Positions 43,499 through 53,555 of a stretch of DNA of 64,000 nucleotides are shown in pieces (the first letter of the stretch is position 1; every line of letters begins with the position of its first letter). The DNA comes from Brachybacterium faecium DSM 4810 (GTDB taxonomy: Bacteria > Actinomycetota > Actinomycetes > Actinomycetales > Dermabacteraceae): assembly GCA_000023405.1 (NCBI GenBank), contig CP001643.1:558001-622000 (forward strand). The letters are read 5' to 3'. The notes beneath the pieces are model-generated. The model had not been told where the DNA came from and searched no databases. It saw only the letters and a program-made list of their open reading frames with translations. The translations under genes and the position numbers were made by a program.

Positions 43499-44554
43499 TC
43501 ACGCGTCCTTCAGCATCCACACCCGGCGCAGCGGGAGGCGCTCGGTGATGTCTTCCGGCAGCTTCTCGTAGTTGCGCAGCACGGCCTCGACGATGTCGGT
43601 GGAGTCCCACACCTTCACGCGGAAGCGCTGGTGCTTTACGGCGTCCCGGGCGGGCTTGCTCAGCCCGGACCAGGTGGCGAGCAGGCCGTAGTCCGCGCCG
43701 TGGGTGTGGACCAGGCCGTTCAGCTGCGCCACCACCTCGGAGCCGATCTGCGGGGTCTTCACCTGCACGATCAGCTTCGGGGACTCCAGGCCCAGCAGGC
43801 CGCGCCCGGCGGTGATGTCGATGCCGCCGTCGGCGCCGGGCGGGGCTTCGTCTGTGTCGAAGCCCTCGGCGCGCAGCAGCTCGGCCACGAGGTGGGCGAA
43901 GGAGTGCCCGGAGAACTCCTCGGCGATGCGGCTGCTGATCTGGTCGCGGGCGATCATGTCGATGTCGGGCTGCGACTCGGGCTCGTCCACCACATCAGGC
44001 GCGCCCGGGGTCGACGGGCGCGGGGCCGGCGCTGAGGCCGGGCTGCTCGCGAGCGGTTGGGAGCCGACGTCCTCCCCGGTCTGGAGCACGTGCTCGAGCC
44101 GGGCGGCGGCGTTGTTGCGGCTGGGGGAGAAGATCGTCAGCGCGCTGCCGAGCGTGTACAGCAGGTCCTGCTTCAGCGCCGAGCGCGGCACCTGCCGGAT
44201 CCACTCCACGCCGACGACGTGCCGGTAGGCCGGCTCGTTCTCGGCGAGGTAGGTGTACGGCCTGGTGACGCGGCCGATCGCGATCTCGCGCGTGGTCTTC
44301 ATCGGCATCGCGAGCAGATCGCCCACGGCGATCCGGCCGCGGAGCGCCCACAGCTGCGAGACGGCGTTCGTGCGGGCACCATCGGACTCCTGGGCGTAGA
44401 CCTCGTCGACGATCCGCTGGATCTCCTCACGGGAGCCGGTCGACGTGAGATCCGGGACCTCGCGCCACCCACCGCCGGAGCAGCTGTTCTCCAGCGCCCA
44501 CTCATCGTGCTCGCCGTAGCGGCCGGACCGGATCACCCATGCTGTGCTGGTCAT
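43499..44554 (-). CDS. Mrr-type restriction endonuclease domain protein
   Basis: A 351-residue protein. A conserved N-terminal region (AWVIRSGRYGEHDEWALENS) resembles the domain preceding Mrr nucleases in actinobacteria. After a Pro/Ala-rich linker, the C-terminal PD-(D/E)xK nuclease reads FAHLVAELLRAEGFDTDEAP, then GADGGIDITAG and KLIVQVKT; the D...QxK residues are present. Such proteins cut methylated or foreign DNA. Stand-alone gene; no methyltransferase adjacent. Confidence 0.87.
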   Translation of the reverse strand: MTSTAWVIRSGRYGEHDEWALENSCSGGGWREVPDLTSTGSREEIQRIVDEVYAQESDGARTNAVSQLWALRGRIAVGDLLAMPMKTTREIAIGRVTRPYTYLAENEPAYRHVVGVEWIRQVPRSALKQDLLYTLGSALTIFSPSRNNAAARLEHVLQTGEDVGSQPLASSPASAPAPRPSTPGAPDVVDEPESQPDIDMIARDQISSRIAEEFSGHSFAHLVAELLRAEGFDTDEAPPGADGGIDITAGRGLLGLESPKLIVQVKTPQIGSEVVAQLNGLVHTHGADYGLLATWSGLSKPARDAVKHQRFRVKVWDSTDIVEAVLRNYEKLPEDITERLPLRRVWMLKDA

Positions 44555-44730
44555 TCATACAGTCAAGTGGGGAACATCTGTGCTCCAGGCTCACTCTCAT
44601 CTCCGCCAGTCGGTCTGGAATCTCCTGTTCTTGTGGTCATGCGTTGGGGAGATGCGACTTCACTCATCGCCGTAGCCTCGCCAGATTGCGACGTTGACCC
44701 CAAGGGATGTTGTGTAGGTGCGAGGCTGGC

Positions 44731-45189
44731 TCAGCCGAGCCCAAGAAGAGCTCGAAGAGAACGCCTCCCTGCGGCACGGGGAATATCAGTAGCTCGAGAG
44801 CTCTCGGCACGCGCTCGGCGCTCCACTCGCCGTAGCTCGAGCCTGTAATCGACAACGACGCGGACGACTTCAGCCGTGACCGCCAGCCGGATCGCGATGA
44901 GGGTGACAGTCCCGAGAAGCCCTGCAGCGATCAGATAGCCGATGAGTAGGACTGCAATGGCGTCGTTCGACGCCAGGCTCCCGATGACCACTGCGACGGC
45001 CAGAGCGAGCACGCTCATTCCGAGCGTGAACATGATCAACGAGTCTCGCGCGAAGTGTGCGCGATACGCTGTGCTTGCCAGGAGCAGCTCTTCGCCGTCT
45101 CGGACTCGGTCTTCGCCCAGCAACTTGAGCCTCTGATCCACGTGGCGTCGCTCGGAGTCGAGGAGGAGCCCGTTCTTGTGTCTGTTCAT
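44731..45189 (-). CDS. Small two-helix membrane protein, unknown
   Basis: A 152-residue protein with a charged N-terminus (RHVDQRLKLLGEDRVRDGEE), two adjacent transmembrane helices (LIMFTLGMSVLALAVAVVIG and VLLIGYLIAAGLLGTVTLIA) and a basic C-terminus. Its ATG overlaps the stop of the upstream 100-residue gene, so the two are coupled. GC and codon usage are a little less biased than in the neighbours. No family recognised. Confidence 0.65.
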   Translation of the reverse strand: MNRHKNGLLLDSERRHVDQRLKLLGEDRVRDGEELLLASTAYRAHFARDSLIMFTLGMSVLALAVAVVIGSLASNDAIAVLLIGYLIAAGLLGTVTLIAIRLAVTAEVVRVVVDYRLELRRVERRARAESSRATDIPRAAGRRSLRALLGLG

Positions 45190-45488
45190 GCTGATTCGCC
45201 GAGCTTCTCCGCCACCAGTTCCGGGAACTCCGCGATCGAGTCCGGCTCCACGACACTGACCCCCTCGCCGTCCGGCGCGGCCATGCGCCACCGGTTGATG
45301 CCTTCGTGCTCGCCCTTCCACAGGATGAGCGCGCCGCCGAGTCCGGTGGGGATCCTGAGCAAGGGGTTCGCCTCGTCGACCTCGATGCGGTCCGCGAGGT
45401 CGGGGTGCGCCTCGAGGAGCAGCTGGTGGACGCGGTCGCGCTCGAGGAGACGCTCGTATCCGTCTATCAGATCGCGCGTGGGGAACAT
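45186..45488 (-). CDS. 100-residue protein of unknown function
   Basis: Start MFPTRDLIDGYERLLERDRV, chosen because upstream codons lack coding character and AAGGCAGG precedes this ATG. Contains RIPTGLGGALILWKGEHEGI and ends ELVAEKLGESA. It is soluble and acidic with no recognised domain. The stop overlaps the start of the membrane protein. The helix-turn-helix gene 182 bases upstream points the same way and could regulate it. Confidence 0.6.
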   Translation of the reverse strand: MFPTRDLIDGYERLLERDRVHQLLLEAHPDLADRIEVDEANPLLRIPTGLGGALILWKGEHEGINRWRMAAPDGEGVSVVEPDSIAEFPELVAEKLGESA

Positions 45489-45670
45489 GGTGCCTGCCTT
45501 CGGTGCGGTGGCCGCGCCCTGCGCGCGGCCGGGGTGGCAGTCAGTGTGCCCAGAGGGACCGACATCGCGCACCGGGCCCGCACGCGATATGGACAACGGG
45601 GGCAGCGGAGTGGCGGTGGTGCGATGGCACATCGGTGATGACACGTCATTCGAGGGGATCGAGCACCTGC

Positions 45671-45949
45671 TCAGTCATCGAGCACCTCGTCGTGCGCCGC
45701 CTCGAACTCGCGCAAAGCCGCGTGGGCCGCTGCCCGATCGGCAGCGCGCTGGGCTCGCACCCGGAGCACCTCGTCCCGTGTGAACCGGGAGTGGCTACCG
45801 ACTGTGAACGAGTCGATCTCGCGGGCGCGTGCCCACGTCATGAGCGTGGGGCGCGAGATCCCGAGCAGGTCGGCGGCGACTGTGCTGGTGAGCTCCTCCG
45901 GCATCCTGCCGATTGTGTTCCGCTCGGGGAACCGTGCGGTCACAGGCAT
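45671..45949 (-). CDS. Excisionase-family helix-turn-helix DNA-binding protein
   Basis: A 92-residue protein: STVAADLLGISRPTLMTWAR followed by VGSHSRFTRDEVLRVRAQRA is the MerR-like excisionase fold used by phage excisionases and by antitoxins of VapBC-like modules. A short Ala/Arg-rich helix closes the protein. GAGAGG precedes the ATG. No PIN-domain toxin follows directly; the next genes are the unknown 100-residue protein and a membrane protein. Confidence 0.8.
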   Translation of the reverse strand: MPVTARFPERNTIGRMPEELTSTVAADLLGISRPTLMTWARAREIDSFTVGSHSRFTRDEVLRVRAQRAADRAAAHAALREFEAAHDEVLDD

Positions 45950-46215
45950 GATCAGTCCTCTCGGTGAGCCGGGTCCCGGCGCCGGGTCGAGCGCAAATCC
46001 GCACGCTATGAAGTGTGCGCTGATAGGTGCAAGGGATATTGCGCGTAGGGATCAACGGCGGGGATGGCGGCGTGGACGAACAATGGCGCGGCCACAACTC
46101 TCGGTCTGCGACGAGGCAGACCTTCTGTCGCACTCCCGGACTACGATCCGGAGTCGAGCCGGCAACACACCGTGCGACGGAGGAATCTGGCTCATGATTG
46201 TCGAGGAGGGTAAGC

Positions 46216-47091
46216 GTGGCCAGGTACAGGCGTCGGGGGCATTGGCGGCGTGGCCGGAACGGCACCGTGCACTGGGTCTCGAGTCACGAGGTGGACAGAG
46301 GTGCCCGTGCGGGATGGGACTCGATCGGACACATGAGCGCATGGTCGCCCGTGAGCCGCGCCCGAACCTCTGCACCTCGCCGTAGGCCCTCCGTCATGGT
46401 GACGTGGAACCCTCCTCCGGAGGAGCCGAACGCGTCGTGTCCCATCTGCTCGAAACCCGTCTGGTTCTTCCGCAACAAGAACGGTGGCTGCGCGTACTTC
46501 GACGCGATCGGCAAGCCGTGGCCTCTTCACCCCTGTATGGAAAAACAGCAGAGCGCTGAGGACCGCCGGGCCGCCATCGAGGCGCGCGCCGCCTACGACC
46601 GTGCGCTGGAGACGTCTCCCCGATTCAGAGCGCGGCAGACAGCTCGAGTCGCCGTGCTCGATTCCGTCTCGAGGGTGGACCAGCAGAGGACGGGCTCGTC
46701 CTTCACGACGGCTGCACCGGCGAAGCAGGAGTCGGACGACGATGAACCACTGGACTGGATGGTGGTGCTGGGCGGTTTCTTCGCCCTGTTGCTGTCATTG
46801 CCCGTGAGCTGGTGGGTCAACGGCCGCTTCGAGTGGATCCCGCCGCTGCTCACACTCTGGGCCTTCATCGTGCCCACCGTCGTCATGGCGTTCGCCATCG
46901 GCTGGTTCCTGGTGCGTGCGTCGCGGTCGATATTCGAGGCGTCGGACGTCATTGGCTCCCTCGTGATCTCGCCGATTCTTCTCGCGCTCGGCATCGTGGG
47001 GAATCTTCTCTCCTGCGGATTGGGTGTGCCGCTCGCCGCAGTGTGGGTCGTTTCGGAGGCGAACACGGCGCGCAAGCGAGACCAGCTCTGA
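46216..47091 (+). CDS. Membrane protein with N-terminal zinc-ribbon-like motif, unknown
   Basis: A 291-residue protein read from GTG 46216, preceded by GAGGAGGG. A start at ATG 46396 is possible, but the upstream text RYRRRGHWRRGRNGTVHWVS resembles conserved openings of such proteins. Cysteines in NASCPICSKPVWFFRN and LHPCM suggest a zinc site. The C-terminal third has three to four transmembrane helices (VVLGGFFALLLSLPVSWWV, LLTLWAFIVPTVVMAFAIGW, ISPILLALGIVGNLLSCGLG). Role unknown. It lies beside the defence operon but probably has its own promoter. Confidence 0.65.
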   Translation: MARYRRRGHWRRGRNGTVHWVSSHEVDRGARAGWDSIGHMSAWSPVSRARTSAPRRRPSVMVTWNPPPEEPNASCPICSKPVWFFRNKNGGCAYFDAIGKPWPLHPCMEKQQSAEDRRAAIEARAAYDRALETSPRFRARQTARVAVLDSVSRVDQQRTGSSFTTAAPAKQESDDDEPLDWMVVLGGFFALLLSLPVSWWVNGRFEWIPPLLTLWAFIVPTVVMAFAIGWFLVRASRSIFEASDVIGSLVISPILLALGIVGNLLSCGLGVPLAAVWVVSEANTARKRDQL

Positions 47092-47133
47092 CGTAGCGCC
47101 CCCGCCGCCCCACCGACGGTGCACCATGGACAC

Positions 47134-48387
47134 ATGCCCTCTTCCTTCGCCTGGCTCGCAGTCGATGCCGAGCAGCGTCGCCGGATGATGGAGGCGGTCG
47201 AGCAGTTCCGTGACGAGACCACGGTCGATGATCTGGGCGTGGGCGGGATCCGGGATGCGTTCTCGGATTCACTGTTCCCCGGCACCTCCACCCTCCACAC
47301 GCGGCTGCGCTACGTCCTGTTCGTCCCGTGGCTGATGCAGGAGGCGGCGAGACGCTCGACGGTCTCCGAGATGGCCACCAGGTACCACGACCTCGAGCGC
47401 GACTTCATCGGCGCCCTCGAACGCGGCACCGGGGAGGGCGAGCCCGGCATCATCGGCCGTCGTGCGGGCAGGACTCTCCAGCGTGTGCCGTCGGTGCTCT
47501 ACAGCGGCATGCTCGCGCAGTGGGGGATCCTCGAGCGGGGCCTCACCTCCCGCGAGTTCTTCACCCGGATCGAGGCGGGCCGGCGCCTGGATGCCGAGGC
47601 GCCGCGGGCGGAGGACGGCGGCCTGGGCTCCGAGCGCATCCCGGACGGTCTCGACCCGGCGCTCCCGGCCCCGCCGGAGCGTCTGCTGACGAGCGCGGAC
47701 TTCCGCCTCCGGCCCGGCGAGGTCGCCTACCTCGAGGAGGCGATCACCCGCACCAACCCCGGCACGCTCCTGGCCCGGCTGGTGCAGGAGCGACCGGCCG
47801 GCTGGATCGATCGCGAGAGCGCGCCACGGTCGCCGTGGGCGCCCGAGGTGCGGGACCTGCTCCGCGCGGAGGCCGACGGGGAGCTGCGCTCCTTGCTCGA
47901 TCTCGCCGAGCGCTTCAGCCTCCAGGCGCACGGGGCCGGCCTGCTGTACAACCTGCTGCTCGCCGAGGCGACGGCCTCCGACCCGTCCCGCTTCCGCGAC
48001 GACCGTGTGGCGCACTACCGCGACCGCCTGCAGGACTGGGCGGAGGAGGCGGCGGCGAGCCGCCCGTTCGGGCGGGAGGATTTTCTCGCCCTCGGTCAGC
48101 TGATGGCCGCCCGCCGCCGCACTTTCACGGACAGGACGCGCCGCTTCCTGGAGCAGTGGTGCGAGGAGTCCCGCGCCCCGCATGCGGTGGCGGACTCCGC
48201 GAGCGCGCGGGAGCTGGTCGCGCGGCGCGAGCTCGCCGTGAAGAGGGGGCGGGCGCGCCTGCGCCCGGGGAACCTCAAGGCGCTGAACGCCTGGGGCGGC
48301 GCCTCGGGGGCGGCCCGGCTGCACTTCCGCTGGGCGAACGTCACCACGCTGCTCCAGGACCTCTACGACGGGGAGGGGAGCTCCTGA
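47134..48387 (+). CDS. DUF6361-family protein, first gene of the defence-like set
   Basis: A 417-residue protein. The N-terminus SSFAWLAVDAEQRRRMMEAV, then VEQFRDETTVDDLGVGGIRD, DAFSDSLFPGTSTLHTRLRY and FVPWLMQEAARR match my memory of the DUF6361 hallmark (D-LG-G-IRDAFSD-LFPGTST--TR-RY-LFVPW). No catalytic motif is known. The start MPSSFAW is used; GTG 15 bases upstream is an alternative. The stop TGA shares its A with the ATG of the PLD gene, so translation is coupled. Likely a partner protein of a nuclease-helicase complex (inference). Confidence 0.8.
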   Translation: MPSSFAWLAVDAEQRRRMMEAVEQFRDETTVDDLGVGGIRDAFSDSLFPGTSTLHTRLRYVLFVPWLMQEAARRSTVSEMATRYHDLERDFIGALERGTGEGEPGIIGRRAGRTLQRVPSVLYSGMLAQWGILERGLTSREFFTRIEAGRRLDAEAPRAEDGGLGSERIPDGLDPALPAPPERLLTSADFRLRPGEVAYLEEAITRTNPGTLLARLVQERPAGWIDRESAPRSPWAPEVRDLLRAEADGELRSLLDLAERFSLQAHGAGLLYNLLLAEATASDPSRFRDDRVAHYRDRLQDWAEEAAASRPFGREDFLALGQLMAARRRTFTDRTRRFLEQWCEESRAPHAVADSASARELVARRELAVKRGRARLRPGNLKALNAWGGASGAARLHFRWANVTTLLQDLYDGEGSS

Positions 48388-50270
48388 TGCTCGAGCCGGA
48401 TACGAGCGTGCTGCTCACGGACGCGCTGAGGCCGCCGCCGGGGCACGAGGTGGACGTCGCCGTCACCACCACCTACTCGCTGAACCTCACGGCGATGCTG
48501 ATCGCCCCGATGACCTTCGCCCTCGCCTCGATGGACGAGGCGACGCGGATCGACGACGGCGACCCGGCGCAGCTGCTCGACGCGGTGCAACGGTTCATGG
48601 GCCGCACCACCGTGTTCTGCCAGGCCGCGGGGATCCACGTGCCCCGCTCTCACAGCCGGATCCACACCTTCCTCGAGGATTCCCTGCACGAGGTGGAGGC
48701 GCCGCGGGAGGGCGCCCTGTTCCATCCCAAGCTCTGGGCGATCCGCTATCGGCGCGCGCACGACGGCGCCTGCTTCCACCGCGTCGTGGTCGGCAGCCGC
48801 AACCTCACCCTGGACAGCTCCTGGGACACGGCCCTCGTGCTCGACGAGAGCAGCGGCGGCACGATCGACGCGGCCCCGGCCGCGACCGCCGTCGAGGCGG
48901 TGACGGGCATGGTCCTCGACCCCCTGGCGGGAGCCCGAAAGGACGCGATCCTCGACCTCGCCCGCTCGCTCCGGGACGTGCGGCTCGAGGCCCCGGAGCC
49001 GTTCACCGGAGGCCGGCTGCTCGCGCTGGGCCTGGGCGAGGACCCGCCGCCGTGGCCGTTCCCGGAGCGGGCCCGGAAGGTGCTCGCGATCAGCCCGTTC
49101 CTCTCCGCGCCCACCCTCGCGAGGCTCCGCTCCGGCGCGCCGGAGGCCACGCTGCTCACCCGCGCTCCCGCGGCGGACCTGCTGGGTAGCAGCACGCTGA
49201 GCGACTGGGAGGTCACCGTCCTCGACCCCGCCGTGGACGGCACCATGGAGGAGAGCACCGCGGCCGAGGACGCCGCCGCCGACGGCACGGTCCCCGCGGC
49301 CGACGGCACGGTCCCCGCCCCGTCGGCCCTACTGGACCTCTCGGGGCTGCACGCCAAGACGGTGGTGGCCGACGGCGAGGACGGCCGCTCCGTGGTGGTG
49401 ACCGGCAGCGCCAACCTCACCGCCCAGGCCTGGGGCGGCAACGTGGAGTTCGACGCCGTGCTGACCGGACCCACCCGCGCCTGCGGCGTCGACGCGGTGC
49501 TCGACGGCCCCGGCGCGGGCATCGGACTGCGCACGCTGATGGAGCCCTACTCCCCGGCGCCGGACGCGACCGAGGATCCGTCGCTGGACACCGGCTATGC
49601 GCTGGAGACGCTGCACCGCGACCTCGCACGGTCCGTCCCGCGGCCGCGGCTGGACCTCACCCGCACCGGCGAGGACGCGGTCACCGCGCGACTCACCCTG
49701 GAGCTGCCGGAGCACCAGCCGGGGGAGACGAGCATCTGGCCGCTCACCGCACCGCGCCTCCGGCGTCCGCTCACGCAGTCCACCACCTGGGAGCTCTCCC
49801 TCGACGAGATCACGCCCTTCCTCGCCGTGGAGTCCGTGGACGGCGAGGGACCGGCCCGCGCCACGCGGCGCTGCCTGCTCAAGGTCCCGCTCATCGGGGA
49901 CGTGATCGACCGCGAGCAGCGGGCGCTCGCCACGATGTTGAACAGCCGCGACCGGGTGCTGCGCTACCTCGCGCTGCTCCTGGGCCTCGATGATCCTGCC
50001 GGCGCGCCTGCGCAGGAGGCGCAGCTCGAGTCCCTCACCACTGTGATCGACGGCGCCTCCGCGGCGGATCGTCCGCACGCCGCGCCCCCGGTCGTGCTGT
50101 TCGAACCGCTGGTGCGCGCGGCCGGGAACGACATCGATCGCATCCTCTCGGTGCGCGAACAGGTCGAGGCCGTGCTCGCCCTGCCGCGGGCCGAGGAGCT
50201 GATCCCGCCGGAGTTCCACCGGCTGTGGGAGACGGTCCTGATGTTCTCTCTGGGCAGGAGGCGCGCATGA
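48387..50270 (+). CDS. Phospholipase D-like nuclease with two HxK motifs
   Basis: A 627-residue protein. Two half-sites of the PLD fold are visible: FHPKLWAIRY with VVVGSRNLTLDSSWDTAL around residues 110-150, and LHAKTVVADGEDG with VVTGSANLTAQAWGGNVEFD around 320-350. Each has H-x-K followed by G-S-x-N-L-T; the usual Asp of HKD is partly replaced, as in many PLD-family nucleases. The C-terminal ~270 residues are unknown. It overlaps both neighbours by start/stop codons, so the three products are made in fixed ratio. DNA cleavage is the likely role. Confidence 0.87.
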   Translation: MLEPDTSVLLTDALRPPPGHEVDVAVTTTYSLNLTAMLIAPMTFALASMDEATRIDDGDPAQLLDAVQRFMGRTTVFCQAAGIHVPRSHSRIHTFLEDSLHEVEAPREGALFHPKLWAIRYRRAHDGACFHRVVVGSRNLTLDSSWDTALVLDESSGGTIDAAPAATAVEAVTGMVLDPLAGARKDAILDLARSLRDVRLEAPEPFTGGRLLALGLGEDPPPWPFPERARKVLAISPFLSAPTLARLRSGAPEATLLTRAPAADLLGSSTLSDWEVTVLDPAVDGTMEESTAAEDAAADGTVPAADGTVPAPSALLDLSGLHAKTVVADGEDGRSVVVTGSANLTAQAWGGNVEFDAVLTGPTRACGVDAVLDGPGAGIGLRTLMEPYSPAPDATEDPSLDTGYALETLHRDLARSVPRPRLDLTRTGEDAVTARLTLELPEHQPGETSIWPLTAPRLRRPLTQSTTWELSLDEITPFLAVESVDGEGPARATRRCLLKVPLIGDVIDREQRALATMLNSRDRVLRYLALLLGLDDPAGAPAQEAQLESLTTVIDGASAADRPHAAPPVVLFEPLVRAAGNDIDRILSVREQVEAVLALPRAEELIPPEFHRLWETVLMFSLGRRRA

Positions 50271-53200
50271 GCCCGAACGCCCCCACCGAGGAGACCTCCG
50301 TGGATGCCGAGGAGCTCCTCGCGGGCCTGAAACCCTTCCAGCGCGCCACCGTCGAGCACGCGTTCCGGCGGCTCTGGACGGATGAGGATCCCGTCCACCG
50401 CTTCCTCGTCGCCGACGAGGTGGGTCTCGGCAAGACCCTCATCGCCAAGGGCGTCGCCGCCCGCGCGATCGCGCATCTGCGCGAGACCACCGATCGCACG
50501 GTGACGATCGTGTACATCTGCTCCAACAGCCAGATCGCCGGCCAGAACCTGGACCGCCTGCGCGAGCTCACCGGCGGTGAGGCGCAGCGGAACGCCGACC
50601 GCCTCACGATGCTCCCGCAGACGATGGGCTCCGCCCCGCTCGGCGGCGTCGACCTCATCGCCTTCACCCCCGGCACCTCCCTGCGGCTCGGCGACGCGAC
50701 GGGCCGAGTCGGCGAACGCGTGCTGCTGCACTGGATGCTCAGCCACAGCATCGACCGGCTCTGGCTGATGCAGGAGCGGATCGTCGACTACTTCCGCGAC
50801 GCCGTCGGATTTCGGAGGTTCTTCGACAGGCTGGAGTGGGACGGGAGCCGCCCTGCACTCGATGCCGGCCTCGTCGACGAGTTCACCCGCACCCTCCGCA
50901 CCGATGCCGGCCCCTTCGGCGGAACGCTCCTCAGCGACCTCTTCGACGAGCTCGATCTGTGGCTCGGCAGCGAGGAGGTGACGCACGAGATGTGGTGGCG
51001 GCGCCGCCGCATGATCGGCGCGCTGCGCATGGTCATGGCCCAGACCGCCGTGACCCGCCTCGCCCCGGACCTCGTGATCCTCGACGAGTTCCAGCGCTTC
51101 AAGGATCTCTTCCCCGGCGCCCGCAGCACGGGGGACGAGCACTACTCGGATGCGCAGCAGCTCGCGCAGAAGATCATCGATCATCGCTCGGCGAAGTCGC
51201 TCGTGCTCTCCGCCACCCCGTACAAGATGTTCACCCTGCCCGATGAGCTCGACGCCGAGGACCACCACCAGGACTTCTACGACACCATCGCTTTCCTCGC
51301 CGGCCCCGAGCGCGCGGACCGCGTGCGGGAGCATCTCGCCCAGGTGCGCGAGGGCATGCTCCAGGGCACCGACGAGGGCACGCGCCGCGCCGAGGAGGCA
51401 ACGGCCCGGGCCCAGGCGGAGCTTCAGCGGGTCATGTCCCGCACCGAACGGCTCGGCTCCACCGCAGTGGCCGACGGGATGCTGCGTGAGATGGAGATGC
51501 CCTCCCTCGAGCTGCGGCCCGGCGACCTCGAGGTGTGGGCCGCGGCCGACGCGATCGGCCGCCGCGCGCACGGCATGGACATGTTCGAGTTCTGGCGCTC
51601 GAGCCCCTTCCCGGTGAACCTCATGGATCCGTCGGCCTACGTGGCCCAGCGCCGCACGCTCGACCTCGCCCACGAGGGCGACGAGGACCTCGCGGCGCTG
51701 CTGCACCTGCGCCGACGAGGCCTACTCTCCTGGGACGACGTGCACCGGTTCCGCGAGATCGACCCCGGCAACCCCAAGCTCCGTGCCATGATCGACGCCG
51801 CCATGGAGCGCGGCGTGTGGAAGCTCGCCTGGCTCCCGCCCTCTCTGCCGTACACCGCCCCGGGCGGCCCTTTCGCGACCGAGGGCGCGCGCAGCTTCAC
51901 CAAACGCCTGGTGTTCTCCGCCTGGAGCGTGGTGCCGAAGGCGATCTCCGCCCTGTTCAGCTACGAAACGGACCGACGGCTCAGCGCTTTCGCCCCCGGG
52001 CAGGGGAGGGGCGGTCCGGCGCTGTACGACGGGCCGCGCGCCTCGCCGCTGCTGCGCTTCGCCGTTGCCGATGGGAAGCTGATGAACCTGCCGCACCTGG
52101 CGCTGCTCCACCCCTCTGTTGCGCTCGCCGAGCTCGGGGACCCGCTCGCGATCGCCCGGGAGACCGGTGAGCAGCTCCCGCTGGAGCGTGAGCGGCTGCT
52201 GGAGGTGGTGACCGGCAGGATCCAGCAGCGCCTGGACGCGCTCGAGCTGCCCGTGCGGGACGCGAAGGGGCAGACCGCCGGCTGGTACGGCGTGGCCCCC
52301 TACCTCCTCGACGGTGCGCTGGGGCTCGAGGACTTCGGCCTGCATGGCAGTGGCGAGGGCGCGGACGGGGAGGATGAGACCGTCAACCGCTTCCGCGACC
52401 ACGTCGACTTCGCGCTCGCTCCGGACTGGGAGGTGCTCGGCGCCCCGCCGGAGGATCTCGCCGCGGTGCTCGCCCAGGTGGCGGTCGCCGCGCCCGGGGT
52501 GTGTGCGCTGCGCGCTGTGGGCCGTGCCGCCGGCGGAGAGTGCTCCTACGCCGATGTCCACGTGCGCCGCGCCGCCCACGAGATCAGCGAGGGCCTGCGC
52601 AGCCTGCTGAACCGGCCCGAGACGATGGCCGCCGTGCGCGCCGCCACCGGCGCCGGGGCCGAGGAGGCCGACGGCTACTGGCATCTGGCGCTCCGCTACT
52701 GCCTGGACGGCAATCTGCAGTCGATGCTCGACGAGTACGTGCACACCCTCGTCGACGCGCTGGGGCTGCGGCGCGACGCGCCGGCCGCCCGGGCCGAGGC
52801 ACTGGCCGCCAGGATCCGCACCACGGCTGCGATCCGCACCGCCGCGAACGAGGTGCACGAGCTGCGCTCCGATGGCTCCGCGATCGAGGTGGCCACGCAC
52901 AAGCTGAACTCCCACATCGCGGCGCGGTTTGGTCGCACCCTGAGCTCCGAGGAGGCGGAGAAGCGGGAGGCCTCGGTGCGGGACAGCTTCAACTCGCCGT
53001 TCTGGCCGTTCGTGCTCGCCAGCACCTCCGTGGGGCAGGAGGGCCTGGACTTCCACACCTACAGCCACGCCATCGTGCACTGGAACCTGCCCGGCAACCC
53101 CGTGGACCTCGAACAGCGCGAAGGCCGGGTGCACCGTTACAAAGGGCACGCCATCCGCCGGAACATCGCGCACGCCCACGCCGCGGCGGCGCTCGCGCCC

Positions 53201-53482
53201 GGCTACGACGACCCGTGGGCGGCGATGTTCGACGCCGCCGTCGCCGCCGAGCCGCCGGACAGCGAGGGGCTCAGCCCCTTCTGGCTCCACGACGGCCCCG
53301 CCAAGATCGAACGCTACGTGCCGGCCATGCCGCTCAGCCGCGAATCACGCCAGTACCTGCGGTTGCAGCGCACCCTGGGCGCGTACCGCTCCGTGATGGG
53401 CCAGCCCCGGCAGGAGGACCTGATCAAGCTGATGGGGGAGGACGTGGAGTGGCCGCGGATCGATCTGCGGCCGCCTCGGTGA
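50267..53482 (+). CDS. Large superfamily 2 helicase (helicase-related protein) of the defence-like set
   Basis: A 1,071-residue protein. The N-terminal ATPase has Walker A RFLVADEVGLGKTLIAKG and motif II LVILDEFQRFKDLF, with AKSLVLSATPYKMF as motif III. The C-terminal RecA lobe contains ASTSVGQEGLDFHTYSHAIV and DLEQREGRVHRYKGHAIRR, the motif VI arginines. A ~500-residue insertion between the lobes is unassigned. The ATG overlaps the PLD stop (ATGA) with GGCAGGAGG upstream. It probably translocates on DNA and positions the PLD nuclease. Followed 73 bases later by an Mrr gene. Confidence 0.9.
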   Translation: MSPNAPTEETSVDAEELLAGLKPFQRATVEHAFRRLWTDEDPVHRFLVADEVGLGKTLIAKGVAARAIAHLRETTDRTVTIVYICSNSQIAGQNLDRLRELTGGEAQRNADRLTMLPQTMGSAPLGGVDLIAFTPGTSLRLGDATGRVGERVLLHWMLSHSIDRLWLMQERIVDYFRDAVGFRRFFDRLEWDGSRPALDAGLVDEFTRTLRTDAGPFGGTLLSDLFDELDLWLGSEEVTHEMWWRRRRMIGALRMVMAQTAVTRLAPDLVILDEFQRFKDLFPGARSTGDEHYSDAQQLAQKIIDHRSAKSLVLSATPYKMFTLPDELDAEDHHQDFYDTIAFLAGPERADRVREHLAQVREGMLQGTDEGTRRAEEATARAQAELQRVMSRTERLGSTAVADGMLREMEMPSLELRPGDLEVWAAADAIGRRAHGMDMFEFWRSSPFPVNLMDPSAYVAQRRTLDLAHEGDEDLAALLHLRRRGLLSWDDVHRFREIDPGNPKLRAMIDAAMERGVWKLAWLPPSLPYTAPGGPFATEGARSFTKRLVFSAWSVVPKAISALFSYETDRRLSAFAPGQGRGGPALYDGPRASPLLRFAVADGKLMNLPHLALLHPSVALAELGDPLAIARETGEQLPLERERLLEVVTGRIQQRLDALELPVRDAKGQTAGWYGVAPYLLDGALGLEDFGLHGSGEGADGEDETVNRFRDHVDFALAPDWEVLGAPPEDLAAVLAQVAVAAPGVCALRAVGRAAGGECSYADVHVRRAAHEISEGLRSLLNRPETMAAVRAATGAGAEEADGYWHLALRYCLDGNLQSMLDEYVHTLVDALGLRRDAPAARAEALAARIRTTAAIRTAANEVHELRSDGSAIEVATHKLNSHIAARFGRTLSSEEAEKREASVRDSFNSPFWPFVLASTSVGQEGLDFHTYSHAIVHWNLPGNPVDLEQREGRVHRYKGHAIRRNIAHAHAAAALAPGYDDPWAAMFDAAVAAEPPDSEGLSPFWLHDGPAKIERYVPAMPLSRESRQYLRLQRTLGAYRSVMGQPRQEDLIKLMGEDVEWPRIDLRPPR

Positions 53483-53555
53483 GGACGGCAACCACCACCT
53501 GAATGCGGCGCCACTCGATACAGTGCGAACAGCCGCATCAATCAGAGGAGCACCC

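Noticed and set aside
45186..45949. VapBC-like toxin-antitoxin pair
   Set aside because: The helix-turn-helix gene looks antitoxin/excisionase-like, but the downstream 100-residue protein has no PIN or other toxin motif and is 182 bases away.
47134..53482. DISARM system
   Set aside because: PLD and helicase genes are shared themes, but DUF1998 (DrmB) is absent, the first gene is DUF6361-like, and no DISARM-type methylase is adjacent.
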